A DNA stretch of 64,000 nucleotides from Diprion similis (taxonomy: Eukaryota; Arthropoda; Insecta; Hymenoptera; Diprionidae). The DNA lies in the NCBI RefSeq assembly GCF_021155765.1, contig NC_060109.1, positions 3,869,001 through 3,933,000 on the forward strand, written 5' to 3'. A model generated the notes under the pieces. It saw nothing but the letters and a program-made list of their open reading frames with translations. It was not told where the DNA came from and did not search any database. Position 1 is the stretch's first letter, and the number at the start of each line of letters is the position of its first letter. A program made the translations under genes and the position numbers. This document shows, one piece after another, positions 11,663 through 23,853 of the stretch.

Positions 11663-11982
11663 TGTTGGACAAGTTTAATGTGCGTACGCCCTGCGTGGCA
11701 GATTGCTCGTCGACATTCTCGAGGCGTTCTGAGAAGTGAGCCAATGAGAGCTCGAAGCGCGCGCATGCGTGAGAGTCATGAGAGATTGCGGTCGACGCTA
11801 TGTTCGTGAGAGTTGTTCGTCTCAAAAAAAAAAAAAAAACGTTGTACGAGCTAGAGAAAAATTGTTAAGAGCCTACGCAAGAAGTAAAGAATAAAATATA
11901 TACGTTAATCTTTATTCAGTTAAAATTGGTGTAACGTTATTTCTATACCTGTTTCCTATCCTCACAATAAAAATATTCAACA
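11663..11982 (+). repeat. Copia-1 5' LTR
   Basis: Starts TGTTGGACAAGTTTAATG and ends ATATTCAACA; 320 bases. Contains AATAAA near 11890 and an A16 run near 11827. Matches the 3' LTR with many substitutions and a shorter A run there. Confidence 0.92.
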
Positions 11983-12000
11983 GGTTATGAGCCCAGCTAC
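11983..12000 (+). promoter_or_regulatory. Copia-1 primer-binding site
   Basis: GGTTATGAGCCCAGCTAC directly follows the 5' LTR. It differs by one base from the GGTTATGGGCCCAG core complementary to the internal half of initiator tRNA-Met, which Copia elements use for minus-strand priming. The same core is present unmodified next to the Copia-2 5' LTR. Confidence 0.85.
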
Positions 12001-12133
12001 CCTAACTGTGTAAGGAATTGTAAGGAGAAGAAACCACGGTACGTAAGATACGAGGTCTGTACAAAAGCGGTCATCTTGGCGAAAGTTTGTTCTTGGAGAA
12101 TTACACGCGATCGCGACTGAAATAGAATCGGTC

Positions 12134-12462
12134 ATGGCTGAGGCAATCTCGACCCGTAACGTGACGAAATTTAACGGACAGGACTTCCAAGGGTGGAAGT
12201 TTCAAATGAAAGCTTTATTTTTATCGCATCGTATATATGATGTGGTCCTCGGGACGCAACAGGTAGCGGATGGTGGCTGTCGAGCTGAGGCGCAGGCCAC
12301 GTGAGATGCAGATAACGCACGCGCGATGTTTCTGCTTTCGTCGGCAATGGAACCCGATCAGTTGCGACCACTGTTAACCTGTGCTACGGCTAAAGAGATG
12401 TGGGACGCTTTGTCCAGAGTGAACGAACAGAAATCCGCGTCGAATAAGCTGATTATTGAGGT
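12134..12462 (+). pseudogene. gag: Copia-1 gag, N-terminal part
   Basis: The frame starts at ATG 12134 (MAEAISTRNVTKFNGQDF) and shows the Copia gag N-terminal signature W-x-F-Q-M-K and later KEMWDALSRV. A TGA at 12302 interrupts it. The frame is then broken at about 12463 by an AT-rich insertion, and gag resumes at about 12803. In intact elements this protein forms the virus-like particle shell. Confidence 0.8.
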
Positions 12463-12802
12463 ATAATTGAGTAAAGAAAAAAATAAATGTTTTATTTTTA
12501 CACTTAGGAGAAAAGAATTAATAATACACAGTTTTTCTTCTGTAGAAAATAACATAAGATATTATTGTTTAAACTTAGTATCACTTTTTGACTATTTTTC
12601 TGAGACTAGTAACAACAGTATTTAACGAAGCCTCTCGCTTCTCGAAATTGTTTTTCAATAATAGTTCTTAAGTACTGTTCTTCTTATCGAACCGAACAAA
12701 GACAAATGAACTTATACGAAGAATTCCTCCAGTGGCGACACTCCTCACTTTGACAGGCGAATGTCGATAAAGAGGGATTCTCCTCAAACTTCCTCAATAC
12801 TG
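12463..12802. other. AT-rich insertion of about 340 bases within Copia-1 gag
   Basis: Gag residues ending NKLIIE stop here and the continuation (SQLYEYRM) begins near 12810, so this stretch is foreign to the gene. Its edges, ATTGAGGTATAATTGAG at the left and the complement of ATTGAGGAAGTTTGAGG at the right, are imperfectly inverted. That suggests a small non-autonomous element. Exact edges and target duplication are unclear. Confidence 0.6.
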
Positions 12803-13645
12803 ATGCTAATGTCGCAGTTGTACGAGTATCGAATGTCCCTGGGGGACTCGATCGTAAAGCACGACGCTAACGTACAAAATATGGCGGCACGAGTGCTTGA
12901 CGTGGGTGAGACAGTTTCGGATACAACGATAATGGCTAAAGTGCTTGGCAGTTTATCACTGAAATACGTGGCTTTCCAAACGGCATGGGAAAATGTGCCG
13001 GAGGAAATGCAGGCGCTTGAAAAGTTACAAGAGCGTTTGATCCGCGAGGAAATTCGGCTGTCTGTGGACGATGAAGCTCTGGGAGCTTTTGTGGCGTCGA
13101 AAAAAACGAGTGCGCGGAAATATGACAAGACGAACGCGGAGGAATCGAAGGAAAAACGAGGACCGAAAGACAAAGTGAAGTGCTTCAAATGCCAAGAAAA
13201 AGGGCATTATGCGAGAGAGTTTAAAGATAGAAGGCGGGAAAAGGATGATAGCGGCTCAGGCGAATCACGTGATCGCGCCTTTATCGTGGAGAAAACGAGT
13301 AAAAATCGGTCGGTAAACGTCGGTATGGAGGGGAGTACGAAACTCCCTGTCGGCATAGTGAATTCCGTGCTAAGCGCAAACAAGCGAGAAATTTGGCTTA
13401 CCGACAGCAGTGCGTCAAGACACATCACGAATCGGCGTGAATGGTTCAGCGAATACCGCGAGTTGACCGACGGCGGTACCGTATCACTCGGGGACGATAA
13501 AGAGTGCAAAGTGGTCGGCGAATGAACCATCAGAATTGAAAAATTCGTCGATGGCGCGTGGTATCCGTCAAGAATCGAGAAAGTTTTGTACATTCCACAA
13601 ATGAAAAAGAACCTTTTTTCGATCGGTCAGTGCACCTCGAGAGGT
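12803..13645 (+). pseudogene. Copia-1 gag C-terminus and protease
   Basis: Gag continues with KLQERLIREE and a zinc knuckle C-x2-C-x4-H whose fourth ligand is Phe instead of Cys (HYAREF, near 13203-13222). The protease follows with WLTDSSASRHI near 13395; intact Copia proteases have Asp-Ser/Thr-Gly, so the glycine after the catalytic Asp-Ser is lost. A TGA at 13523 interrupts the frame before VLYIPQMKKNLFSIGQ, the conserved segment after the protease. Both the nucleocapsid and the protease would be non-functional. Confidence 0.85.
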
Positions 13646-13646
13646 C

Positions 13647-14739
13647 ATGAAGTGTTTTTCTCAGGAAACCAAGTTGAAATTCGCGATCGCGGAAAAAATT
13701 GTAGCATACGGTGTGAAACAAGAGAACCAAATTTTTCGTATGATGTTCCGTGTAAAATGCGTCGAAAAGATTGACGAAGCAAACGTCGCGAAGACGGAGT
13801 TTCAGGTGTGGCACGAGAGATTCGGACACGTGAACGGCAGTGCAATGCGAGAGCTAGGGAATAAAAGCCTCGTGGAAGGTGTCGAACTGCCGAAGACGTG
13901 TGAATTTTTTTGTGACACGTGTCAGATCGGCAAATCGTATCGACAGGCCTTTCGAAGTGAGCGTGTGTGCGCGGCCACGAAGCCCGGTAAAGTTATCCAT
14001 ACAGACGTGAGACGTGTGCGGGCCAATGAATGTCGTGTCTCAAGGAGGTGCGCGGTTTCTCCTGATCTTTAAGGACGATGCAACGAGCTTCCGTTACATT
14101 TATTTTCTCAAGCACAAGAATGACGTGTTCGAAAAGTTTCGTGTGTTTGACAAATTGGTGGAAAATGAATTCGGAAAAGTGATGCGTGTGTTGCGGTCGG
14201 ATAATGGAGGCGAATTCCGAAACAAAAGGATGGACGAGTATCTTGAGTCTCGTGGCATTGATCACGAGTGCACCGCTCCGTATACGCCCGAACAGAACGG
14301 GAAGGTGGAACGTGATAACAGGACAATCATTGAAAGCGCCAGGACGATGCTGCGCGCGAAGGAGCTTCCGAAGACTCTATGGGCAGAAGCGTGCAACGCA
14401 GCGGTTTATCTCATGAATCGCGCGGGATCGTCGAGTGCTCGGAATAGAGTAACACCGTGCGAAGGATGGATGGGAATAAAACTCAATTTGAAATATCTAC
14501 GTATTTTTGGCTCTGAAGCATTCGTCAACGTGCCAATGCAGCAAATGACGAAGTTCGACGCTCGAGCGCGAAGAATGATCCTCGTGGGTTATGAGAATAA
14601 TTCGTCAAACTACCGCGTCTACGATCCAAAATCGAAGAAAGTGTCGGTGTCGAGAGAAGTGGTATTTCACGAAAGAATCGGTAAGATAAATTTACCGGTG
14701 GATGATAATAAGTGCGAAAATACTGCTGGCCAAAGTTGA
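13647..14739 (+). pseudogene. Copia-1 GAG-pre-integrase and integrase
   Basis: The first frame holds the pre-integrase zinc-binding motif (VWHERFGHVN ... CDTCQIGKSYR, 13808-13940). A frameshift near 14010-14015 moves to the integrase frame (MNVVSQGGARFLLIFKDDAT). The integrase core keeps the second catalytic Asp in LRSDNGGEF (about 14195) and Glu in EQNGKVERDNR (about 14290). The first Asp lies in HTDV at about 14000 before the shift. The GKR-like C-terminal region (FGSEAFVNVP ... RMILVGYE) is present. Confidence 0.85.
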
Positions 14740-15736
14740 AAAAGAAGGTGCTGATGAACGAAACGCGAACGAAGAGCTGGACGACGACGATGATGATGTT
14801 TTTCTGCCAGCAGTCGAGGAAGCGGTGAATGTGAGACCGAAGTTGGTTATCCGAGCACCGCGTGCAGAGCCAGAGCATAACCTAAGAGATCGCGGATCAA
14901 TACGAAGACCGTCGCGTCACGAGGGCAACGCGATCGAGTATGACGTACCAACGACGTACGAGGAAGCGATGAAAAGCGAGGATTCATCGAAGTGGCTTGG
15001 CGCAACTAAAAAGGAGCTCGAAGCACACAATGTGAACGAGACGTGGTCATTGGTCGAGAGAAGACCAAAGATGAAGATTATTGATTCTAAGTGGGTCTTT
15101 CGAGTCAAGAAAGACACTGCGGGAAACGTCTGTCGATACAAAGCTCGACTTTGTGCTCGTAGATTTATGCAACGTAAAGGCGTGGATTTCACCGAAACGT
15201 TTGCGCCAGTCGTACGATACGACTCAGTGCGAGTGCTGCTCGCTGTCGTTGCTGAGAAGAACTACGAGTTGGCGCAATTCGACGTACAAACGGCGTTTTT
15301 GTATGGCAAGCTGGATGAGGAAATCTTCATGGAGATCCCGGAGGGTCTCAACGTCGAGGGAAGCTCAGTGAAAAGTGTTGTGTGTCGACTAGAGAAGTCT
15401 CTATACGGTTTGAAGCAAGCGCCGCGCTGCTGGAACTGCGAGTTTAGCTCATTTCTCCCAGAGTTCAAGTTTCGTGAAACCGATGCACATCACTGCATTT
15501 TTGTCGGTGACGTAGGCGGATCGAAAATGTATTCGGCATTGTACGTTGATGATGATCTGATTGCTGCGGAATCGAATGAGGTTAGTATGTATGCGACGCG
15601 TGTGGTGGAAAAATTCGGTATCAGCGATGCAAAATCGTTGAGTGTGCCGGCTGATCCGCACGTAGTCCGAAGTCCCGTAATCGAGGGAGAAGAAAGACTG
15701 AAAAAGTTCCGCATAGGGAAGCTGTCGGATCATTAA
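14702..15736 (+). pseudogene. Copia-1 reverse transcriptase
   Basis: RVT_2-type RT with YEEAMKSEDSSKWLGATKKE, KARLCARRF, QFDVQTAFLYGKLDEEIFME and the catalytic box YVDDD. About 60 residues usually found between the YVDD region and the EKFGISDAK segment are missing near 15590, an internal deletion. A frameshift at about 15705-15735 ends this frame. It polymerises cDNA in intact relatives; this copy is defective. Confidence 0.88.
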
Positions 15737-16390
15737 TGTTTTTGGCGATAGTTTCGCGTCCAGACATAGCCTACGCGGTAAATTCAGTGAGCAGGTTCTC
15801 AAACAATCACAGTAACGACCACTGGCGAGCTGTAAAACGTATACTGGCGTATTTATCAGGAACAATCGGTCATGGTATCGAGTTTCGTGGCGGTGGAAGC
15901 GAGCTCGTCTGCTATTCGGATGCCGATTACGCGGGAGACGCGCAAACGCGCAGATCAACGACTGGATACGTGTTCCAGCTCGCAGGTGGTCCAGTAACAT
16001 GGGCAAGTCATCGTCAAAAATTAGTTACGCCAAGTACAACCGCGGCAGAATATGTCACTGCCTCGGTGACGTCTCGAGAGGCGATATGGTTAAGGAAATT
16101 GTTGTTGGATATTGAATATCCATGTGCTGATGCCACTGTGATATTTGTGGACAATCAAAGTGCAATCAGACTAGTCAGGAACCCAGAGTTCCATAAACGC
16201 ACCAAACATATGGACATTCGCTATCACTACATTCGCGAAAAGGTTGAAGAAGAAGTATTAAAAATAGAGTACTTTCAAACAAAACAACAAAAGGCTGATG
16301 TTTTCACAAAGGCCCTACCAAGAGAGCGATTCTGTATGCTGAGAGAAAGTATTGGCATGAGTGTGTGTGTGTGGAACGCGCATAAACGGT
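15736..16390 (+). pseudogene. Copia-1 RNase H
   Basis: Continues RT in another frame: MFLAIVSRPDIAYAVN, then the RNase H signature with CYSDADYAGDAQTRRSTTGY, STTAAEYV and IFVDNQSAI and HMDIRYHYIREKV. The C-terminal KADVFTKALPRERF motif is intact. The frame continues into the 3' LTR without the usual nearby stop. Confidence 0.88.
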
Positions 16391-16395
16391 GGAAG

Positions 16396-16707
16396 TGTTG
16401 GACAAGTTTAATGTGCGTTCGCCCTACGTGGCAGATCGCTAGTCGACATTCTCGAGGCGTTCTGAGAAGTGAGCCAATGAGAGCTCGAAGCGCGCACATG
16501 CGTGAGAGTCATGAGAGATTGCGGTCGACGCTATGTTCATGAGAGTGTTCGTCTCAAAAAAAAATGTTGTACTAGCTAGAGAAAAATTGTTGAGAGCCTA
16601 CGCAAGAAGTAAAGAATAAAATATATACGTCAATCTTTATTTAGTTAAAATTGGTGTCACGTTATTTCTGTACCTGTTTCCTATCCTCACAACAAAAATA
16701 TTCAACA
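16396..16707 (+). repeat. Copia-1 3' LTR
   Basis: 312 bases, TGTTGGACAAG...TATTCAACA, followed by CATAT, the second copy of the target duplication. Differs from the 5' LTR at many sites. Confidence 0.92.
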
Positions 16708-16712
16708 CATAT

Positions 16713-19700
16713 TATTAAGTACATGATTTAATAATAAATTAACTAAATGTCACTGTGTACATTGAATGATGATTATAAAATTTATTCACTTACAGAAGCA
16801 CAAGACACAGTGATTCTTATATTAATTTATTACCTCTACTAATCGACTGAGCAAACAGGAAAAGACAAAAAAAAAGTGGACGGAGGACGGGAGCGGCAGA
16901 AATAAGAAAGGATTCCAACCATGAGAAACGAGAATTTTTTATACATCATGTTGAGTGTATGAGTTGAGTGTATGTGCTGCATTTTGTAATATTTAGTGTT
17001 TGATAATTGATTGTTCATATAAAAAAAAATTCGTCACATTAAATCTGATTATTTTTTTTGTTTTATAGACGGGTAGTGATATAGCTGGGAGTTTAGAACG
17101 TTTCAAAGAATGAGTCCTGAAAATTAGACCAACACTTTAGCCTATTTTCATCCTCCTTGAAAATGTGATTAAAATCGATCAGGCATTTGTTCAAGTTGAA
17201 AATCAGAAATATGAGGCGTGTTCATGCATAAAAGCATTGGATCTGACTATAAAATTATTATTTTTTCTGGACTGTGAGTATCCAAGACCGTCAGTGACTC
17301 TGTGACAATTCATTCAAGATGCTGGCGCATCCCAACTGGCGATAAACCAGTCCAATCAGTTACAGTTCTACTCGGACTGATAAACCAAGCATTACCTGTT
17401 GAATCCTAGTCTTTTGTTTTCTAAGTACTAGTCAAAATAAATCCTCAGAAATAGTTGTCTTCGGTTCATTTTAACTACAAAATGGTTACCCTCCAGGATC
17501 TGTCACTGTACAGAAATCAATTGTTAAATGGGGTTTTAATTTGTTGGACTCCTTCATACGGCATAGACAAAAGATACACAGTGACCAGTACCAAGTATCG
17601 TTAGAATCAAACTTATGACAAACTTCACCCATTGATATTGGGGAATTCCAAATTCCTGAAGGACCCTATCCTCACAGTAGCTTTCGTAATGATATCTGCG
17701 ATTATATATCTGATGCAAGTGATTCTGGTACAATTTCAGAATTTCATTTCCCTCTCGATAAAGATGATTCTCATATCAATACCTGAAAGATACTCCGATA
17801 AAACTCTAGCCAACGTGTCATTTTTCATTGACTTGTTACCAGCTAATTCAAATGATAACGTCCCACTTCCAAGTTGGATACACTACAACGGAAATAGAAG
17901 TAAGAATAATAATGTGATAGTAAAATTTTCAGAGTTACGCGCTCAGTTTCACTTAGTTCATTCAATAATTATAACAAGTGAAAATGATTTTCTGTCACAA
18001 AAAATATGATTGATTGCTACTCGTGTAAACATACAAAAGCTCACAAGGTTTATGGACTGAATTCCAAAGACAATAAGAAAAATGCTATTGTTTCCTATAT
18101 TAACAAATTGAGCGACAGAATGTGTTGCATCTCTGAAAATTGGATGTAGGGCATATTACCCATGAAATAAACATTGACTACTAGATTTAGTATTCCAGGT
18201 CTATTTTTCATGAATAAAAATAATTATATCCCATCTTCGCATAAGGATTTATTGTATGAATAGCAATATTGAAATAAAATGGTTTTTATTTGTATGTGTT
18301 TATCTAGTATGGCACCCTAAAAAACTTGGGAACCACACCTGTGAATAATTCAATAAAATAGTGCATTTCAAACTAATTTCATTCTACTGTTTTCTAGACG
18401 TGTCTAATTTTTCTTACATATTCACTTTTAAAATTGTTTTTACTTTAGCTAAATCTGCAGCCGATCTTAATGAAATTATGTGTCAAAATCTTTCAATGTA
18501 TGATATTCAAACTTATGTATAATCAAACTCTGTGATCTTGCTATAAAAAATTTGAGAATTCGTCTTATTCAAAATTTCATGAGCGTAACATGTTTGGCCT
18601 AGTCCAAGGGTTAAATTATGTATTTCAAAAAACGAATACAGAGTTATTTCGAACAAAATTAATTAAAACCTTCAGTAAAGATTATTAACAAAATACAATA
18701 TCATTTTATATATAACGTATATACCAAACTATGGATAAAAATTGAAGCCCAAATAGAAATAGATTGTCAACACTTCAGCGTTAGCTTAACTTCCTTGCAT
18801 TCCCCTGTTACTTGTAACTGATAAGTAGTGGTCGAGGAGAATTAATAAAAGAGTGGAGGCATTTCATAAACGCACCTGAGCTTTATTGGGTTACCGGAAG
18901 TCAGTAGATAGATGGCAGTGTACAAAGAAGGCATACACACATATACATCAGTGTTTCACATACAATAGCGATATATCGATATATCACATTCAAATTATGA
19001 TTCTCAATAGTAACACTGGCTACCTTCTCAAAAAATTTTAGTGATGAACTATTCATACGTGATTTTCTTTCCTGGCTCCCCGTATAACCCAAGGGGGTAT
19101 TCTGGTCTGGAAATTTGAAAGGATCGATTGTTTTTTGTTAGGATTAATTACCTTAACGACTCATGTAAACTAGATTTAAAAATGTATTATTCCACCGACG
19201 TAAATGCGCCTTAAGCATGCCAACCATCCTTGGTGCGTGCAAAGACATGCGCAGAACTTTAGACAAAAACCAACTTGTCAGTCAGTATGGATGCAAGCAA
19301 ATCAGAAAGAAAGTCTGTCAGTCTGTCTAATCCATTATTATAATCACGACTTTAGTCCATCCATTGTCAGCTCAAACATAAAAACAAAGACTGAATATTA
19401 TTAAAATTAAAATTCTTCAATCTAACAAGAAAATGTACGTTAATTTAAGCTAAATATAAGATTGAATACTTTGTACCTTCCACGTGAAAACAATCGCCAT
19501 GCAACATGTGTTAAATAATCCTATGTTTTCTGTTAAATGTTGCAGGCGCCTTTTTGTATCATTTTCTGCATTACTTTTGTTTTTCAACAAGAATCACGAA
19601 CAATAAACAACAGATTCTTGAGTATTAACAACTAATGTTTTATTCACTCTCGTACCCACTTCCAAGTTGCAACATTTTTTCTCCATGTTTTCAAGATTTA

Positions 19701-20798
19701 GACCTTTAAGAATAAGCCCCTAAGAGAATTTTGGAAAAAAATCGGAAAGGTCAAAAAATAGGGGGATAAAAAAATTTTTGTTTTCCAAATCTTCGGCATT
19801 TTGTGAGAAGTTTTTTTTTATCTCTTTCCGTGCTCCGGATTATTGTGACGTCTTTACTAATAAATAATTTCTTTGCATTTTTTGTTTCGGAACACTACAA
19901 GAGTCAAAAACATGTTGTCCAGGAAGCGCTTTTTTTGTAGCCTCCACTTTACCAACGAGTAACTTATTGTATTTTTGATTTTTTTTGTGTATTCTTGAAA
20001 TATCAATAAAGGTCTTTTAAAAAAAATGGATGTGAAAATTTTTTTTTATTCCTTTTTTAACTCACTCAGAAAAATGTCGCTAACTTAGGCCTCTAGACCA
20101 GAATACATCCTTAAGATACTTTGTCTGGAGACAACGATCTAGGCCCTTCCGCGTGTACATAACCCCCATCCTCAACTAGCATAAGTAGAATTAGTGAGGC
20201 TAGGAAGACTTGTGAAGAAAACAAATTCAAAGGCAAAAGTCAAATTGAAATAACCAAAAACCACAAAACCCAACATTGAAAGAAATTATAATCACTGAGT
20301 GTCAATAGAATTAAAACTCGTAGAATGCCACCGTAATTTGTACCTAACAAAATAACACGAATAAAAAGTGTACTAAAAAGAATCCGTTTCTATGCAAGAC
20401 CATGAAACGAGAGCTTCAAGTTCAAATCCACAGAGATTGTTAGGCCGCCGTTTGGAGTTGAACACAGTCCAGGTACACGCGGGGAACATTTTCTTCTGTT
20501 TTCCTTACTAAAATTGATTGCAAGCCAACAAGCCTAATATCAATATATAAATTTTGTCAATTGATTGACTTGAGTCATTTTCATTACCAGGTCCGATTTT
20601 TCCGCTATTCCGCTTATACAAAATTACCCAACTAATTTTTTTTTTCAAATGAAGCATCTAATATCGAAAAGACATTGCTGAATTTTTCATGAATATTCGC
20701 TGAATAACTTCTGCACACGAGCAAACTAATTCATTGAACTTTTCTTTTCGTTCGACAAAATTCTTCCAGCTTTCAAATTCTACGCGAGCTATTCCTGA
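16713..20798. other. Long gene-poor stretch
   Basis: About 4 kb of AT-rich sequence. The longest frame, 17632-18009 on the plus strand, has a hydrophobic first third but no recognised motif and no plausible ATG. Poly-A and poly-T runs are frequent between 19.7 and 20.1 kb. No RNA gene was recognised. Any gene here would have to be made of short exons that I cannot assemble. Confidence 0.45.
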
Positions 20799-21433
20799 GT
20801 TTAAGGTGCTTATAAAGAAGCGTTGTACACCTCGAAAACGCGGGGAAGCGAAACTCCTATACCGCTCGAGCGATCAGAGTGAAACTTGGGCAGTCAATGC
20901 CTTATTTTGGCAAAAAGTGGGTCATCTTTTTAATTTTCCAAATTTTTGAAAAAAATTTCACAGATTGGTTACCACTCACAGAAATTGGCCACATTTTTAC
21001 AGTTGCACTGAATGAATCGATCTTTCCGGTATGATGCAACTCGGCGGTGATGAAACACACATTTTGAGCCCAGTCCCATGAGATTTGATGGTGAAATGAC
21101 GAAATGGCAGCTGATCTGGTTTTCGATTACGAAGAACACCGAAATCTCATTTTGGCGACATTTGTTATCGACATTACGCATACATTACCGGCATGCGCGT
21201 AATATCAGATCAGCTGCCATTTCGTCATTTCACCATCAAATCTCATGTGACTGTGGGTGGTAATCAATCTGTCAAATTTTTTTTCAAAATTTTGAAAAAG
21301 TAAAAAGACGCTCCACTTTTTGCCCAAATAAGGCATTAACTGTCCATGTTTCACTCTGATCGCTTGAGCGGTATAGGAGTTTTGCATCCCCGCGTTTTCG
21401 AGGTGTACAACAGGTCTTTATAAGCACCTTAAA
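20799..21433. repeat. Large imperfect palindrome (fold-back element)
   Basis: The left arm starts TTAAGGTGCTTATAAAGAAG (20801). Its complement ends the right arm (21418-21433). Complementarity continues inwards through TACACCTCGAAAACGCGGGG, GAGTGAAAC-TGG, and ATGAGATTTGATGGTGAAAT (21079 and its complement near 21225), to a loop at about 21122-21199. The left arm has about 90 extra bases near 20986-21075. No transposase frame and no clear target duplication. Confidence 0.8.
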
Positions 21434-21566
21434 TTCTAGGCGCGCTGTTCTCTATTTCAAACAGAAGAAAGCTAGCTTGAACAGAGTATGGTTGAACGCA
21501 ATCCCACTACGTCGCGCGAGTTTTCGGTTGGTGTCCCTGCCGGTCATCATCCACGAAAAGCTGCGG

Positions 21567-21575
21567 TATATAAAG
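21567..21575 (+). promoter_or_regulatory. Possible TATA box
   Basis: TATATAAAG in a locally GC-richer context (GCTGCGG upstream, GGGTTAG downstream), with a TCA-type initiator about 30 bases later. No downstream gene on this strand can be tied to it, so it may be chance. Confidence 0.2.
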
Positions 21576-21579
21576 GGTT

Positions 21580-22625
21580 AGACACCGCCATACGTCAATC
21601 ATACATAGTCATATATGAAACACGTAAGTTCAAGATACTCATTTAAAACGTATACATCTGCACTCATATAAAATTAATAGCCAAGATGGGATATTGCGAT
21701 TGATGTTACCCAATCAAATATAAGTGCTGAAGTAGTAGTGATCCCGAACGCGCACTCTAGGAGTGGGTACTTAGATTTGTGAATAATAAGATGATGAAAG
21801 ACTCAGTAGACGGTTACCTTTTGCATTTTCTCGTGTAATCAGAAGTGCATCTATATAGTCTGCCACGAAGCGGTAAATTTCCTTAGGCTGAGCTCTGAGT
21901 ACCTGCAAATGATTCGAAAATAGTAAAACTGTTGGTGCTTATGTATCAGAGTTTATGGCTCAAATGCTCATTCACTTCAATGACCAGAGAAAACTGTACA
22001 TCTTATTGCGCAAGCTCTAAGTCATTTTTCTGGTTATTTTCAGCCACCTACCAGTAAACCACACAATATTGCATCAAGATCTCAGCAACATTGCTATATT
22101 GAATTGACATTTTTGGTATAAATCATTGTATATGGATTGCTGCAATATTGCAATTCACGCAACTTGCACATTATAATTGCAGCAAGATTGCAAGAACACA
22201 AAACTGATATATATTACACGCCTTATGAAAAGCAATGTTTCAATTATATGTGGATGATATGATGGTATTCGAAAATGTGTGGGAGGAGCTGGGTGATCCG
22301 AGCCGGCGTGGATAGATTTCAAAATGTTTGGTATGTCTCACAAAAATCCGTTAGAACCATACAAATAAAGTTATTCGAGTAATTCTTTAAACTTTTCAGA
22401 ACATTTTTAAACACTTTAAAAAAGTGGGCTCGGTTTTATAGATAATTATTTTGGCACACATTATGAAAAACTAATGATAAAGAAGAAATTACAAATGCTA
22501 ATGTTCTTGCCGACAAGGCTTCGAAATTACCGCTATTTGCACTTTGTGTCTCCTTCCACCTCACGAGTAAAGCATTTGGATTTCCGTACGGAGGGTAGAG
22601 AGAAAAACGCTCAACTCGGCGTTTC
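21580..22625. other. Intergenic sequence left of the Polinton
   Basis: AT-rich; a local group of ATTGCAA-like words occurs at 22.06-22.20 kb. No coding content and no Polinton terminal inverted repeat could be matched to the right side. Confidence 0.4.
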
Positions 22626-22719
22626 TTACATGAAACCACCTGTGGCCGAAATTTCGGCAATTAATAGTTCTAATTCCTGTCGACGGCGACGCTGGCGCAG
22701 ATTATTCTCGGATTTGTAA

Positions 22720-22944
22720 ATCGAAGTGGAGGTAATATTGTGTTCTTTCAAATGCAGACATATAGGTATGTACCGAACTTCTGCTGGGTAATATGCATAG
22801 ATCCTGATGCTGAACGGTGATTCGAATTTCATCGCTGTTGTTGAAAGTTGATGAGGCGTAAGGTGTGTGAGCGTGAATTTCGTAATGCGCAATGGATTCG
22901 TCAAAGATGACCGGTGTTTGAATGTTTAAAATTTTTTCCTCCAT
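22720..22944 (-). pseudogene. Polinton major-capsid-like protein, N-terminal fragment
   Basis: The minus-strand ATG at 22944 opens a frame with the segments TPVIFDESIAHYEIHAH, PYASSTFNNSDEIRI and QHQDLCILPSRSSVH. I recognise these from the N-terminus of the long Polinton structural protein, presumed double jelly-roll capsid protein. Similarity stops after about 75 residues and the rest of a normally 400-600 residue protein is missing. Assignment to the major capsid protein is from family memory and not proven by fold. Confidence 0.55.
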
Positions 22945-23169
22945 GGTACGTAGGAGACGACAAAACAGCAAAATCGAATTCTTTTTTGCCGGAATTTCCT
23001 CTTTCAAAAGGTGTCAGTTTCAAGCCCAGAGCTATTAGGAACTCCATGTTCTGAGGTGGTTAGCGGTTCGAAAATCGGTCGATGACTGATTTGATCGGGA
23101 CATGCGGACTTACTGATGTACCTACTCTTGGATTGTCTGTTATATACGATACCGATCGTTTATTGCGAT

Positions 23170-23853
23170 TTGATGTGTAGTCTCACAGTTTAATCATAAC
23201 TTCACCACGAAGATTAACCAAGTCTCCGTCTTGATCCACTAACCGAAGCTGAACGTGATCTATGGTCCTGATGGTGATCGGAAGGTAAATGAAGTGCGAC
23301 GGCATTTCCGTGATCTTATATCCTGGTGGGACGGTTGAAAAAAAATTCGTGAGTGGTTTGTACTTTACGTCCATTGACGTTGGCACTCGTTGTAATGACG
23401 CACTCAACTCGCAACGCGTTGACCTTGAGTATAGTTACAGGCACGTCTGATTCGTGAGGTCTATCTTCCTCCAATACACGAGGTGTGAATCCCAAAAGTT
23501 GAGCAATGGAATCGTTCGGTTCAAAGTTTAGGATGTGGTTGCATGTGATTTCGCTGCGTAATGTGTTATTATTGGGCTTAGTGTTGAGCCTGATGTTTGT
23601 ATTTCTTAGCATGTTTTAAAGATACTTCTCTATGTCTGCAATCTTGTAGCTGCCGGTAGGTATGGTGATCACTCTATCAGCCACGTAAATTTTATTGTGA
23701 CCAACATGAACGTTGTGGATCGGACTAAAGTTTCACAATTCCACAAAACCAAGAGCATAACTTTTATCACGAGCAAGGTTCAATCGGTGAGAAATATTGC
23801 GCTTCGAGAATCGAAGAGGTTCCCGAAATTGTTAACGTTAGTGAATCATCCAT
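23170..23853 (-). pseudogene. Polinton penton-like (minor capsid) protein, broken
   Basis: Starts at the minus-strand ATG 23853, overlapping the protease 3' end by 16 bases. Conserved pieces in order: SLTLTISGTSSILEAQYFSP; IPTGSYKIADIEKYL; KPNNNTLRSEI; ALRVECVITT; VPPGYKITEMP; FIYLPITIRTIDHVQLRLVD; LVNLRGEVMIKL. They lie in at least three frames, with stops near 23.77 and 23.62 kb and a shift near 23.34 kb. The family sits next to the protease in arthropod Polintons and is thought to be the penton/minor capsid protein. About 220 residues are expected and most are represented. Confidence 0.6.

Larger units (their letters stand above)
11663..16707 (+). mobile_element. Copia-1, decayed Copia (Ty1/Copia) LTR retrotransposon
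   Basis: Two LTRs (11663-11982 and 16396-16707) bracket gag, protease, integrase, RT and RNase H in the Copia order. CATAT duplicates at 11658-11662 and 16708-16712 give a 5-base target duplication. A Copia-type half-tRNA(iMet) primer site follows the 5' LTR. The coding part carries stops, frameshifts, an internal insertion and a deletion in RT, so it cannot be autonomous. The LTRs differ at many positions, which makes this insertion clearly older than Copia-2 at 50.3-55.2 kb. Confidence 0.95.

Noticed and set aside
17632..18009. 125-codon frame with a hydrophobic start
   Set aside because: No plausible start codon, no recognised domain and no repeat copy in the window; kept only as an unexplained frame.
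21567..21575. TATA box as a Polinton promoter
   Set aside because: It lies on the wrong strand for the nearest Polinton gene and over 1 kb away; listed only with low confidence.
22060..22210. Cluster of ATTGCAA-like words
   Set aside because: Irregular spacing and degenerate; no more than expected for AT-rich DNA without a count.
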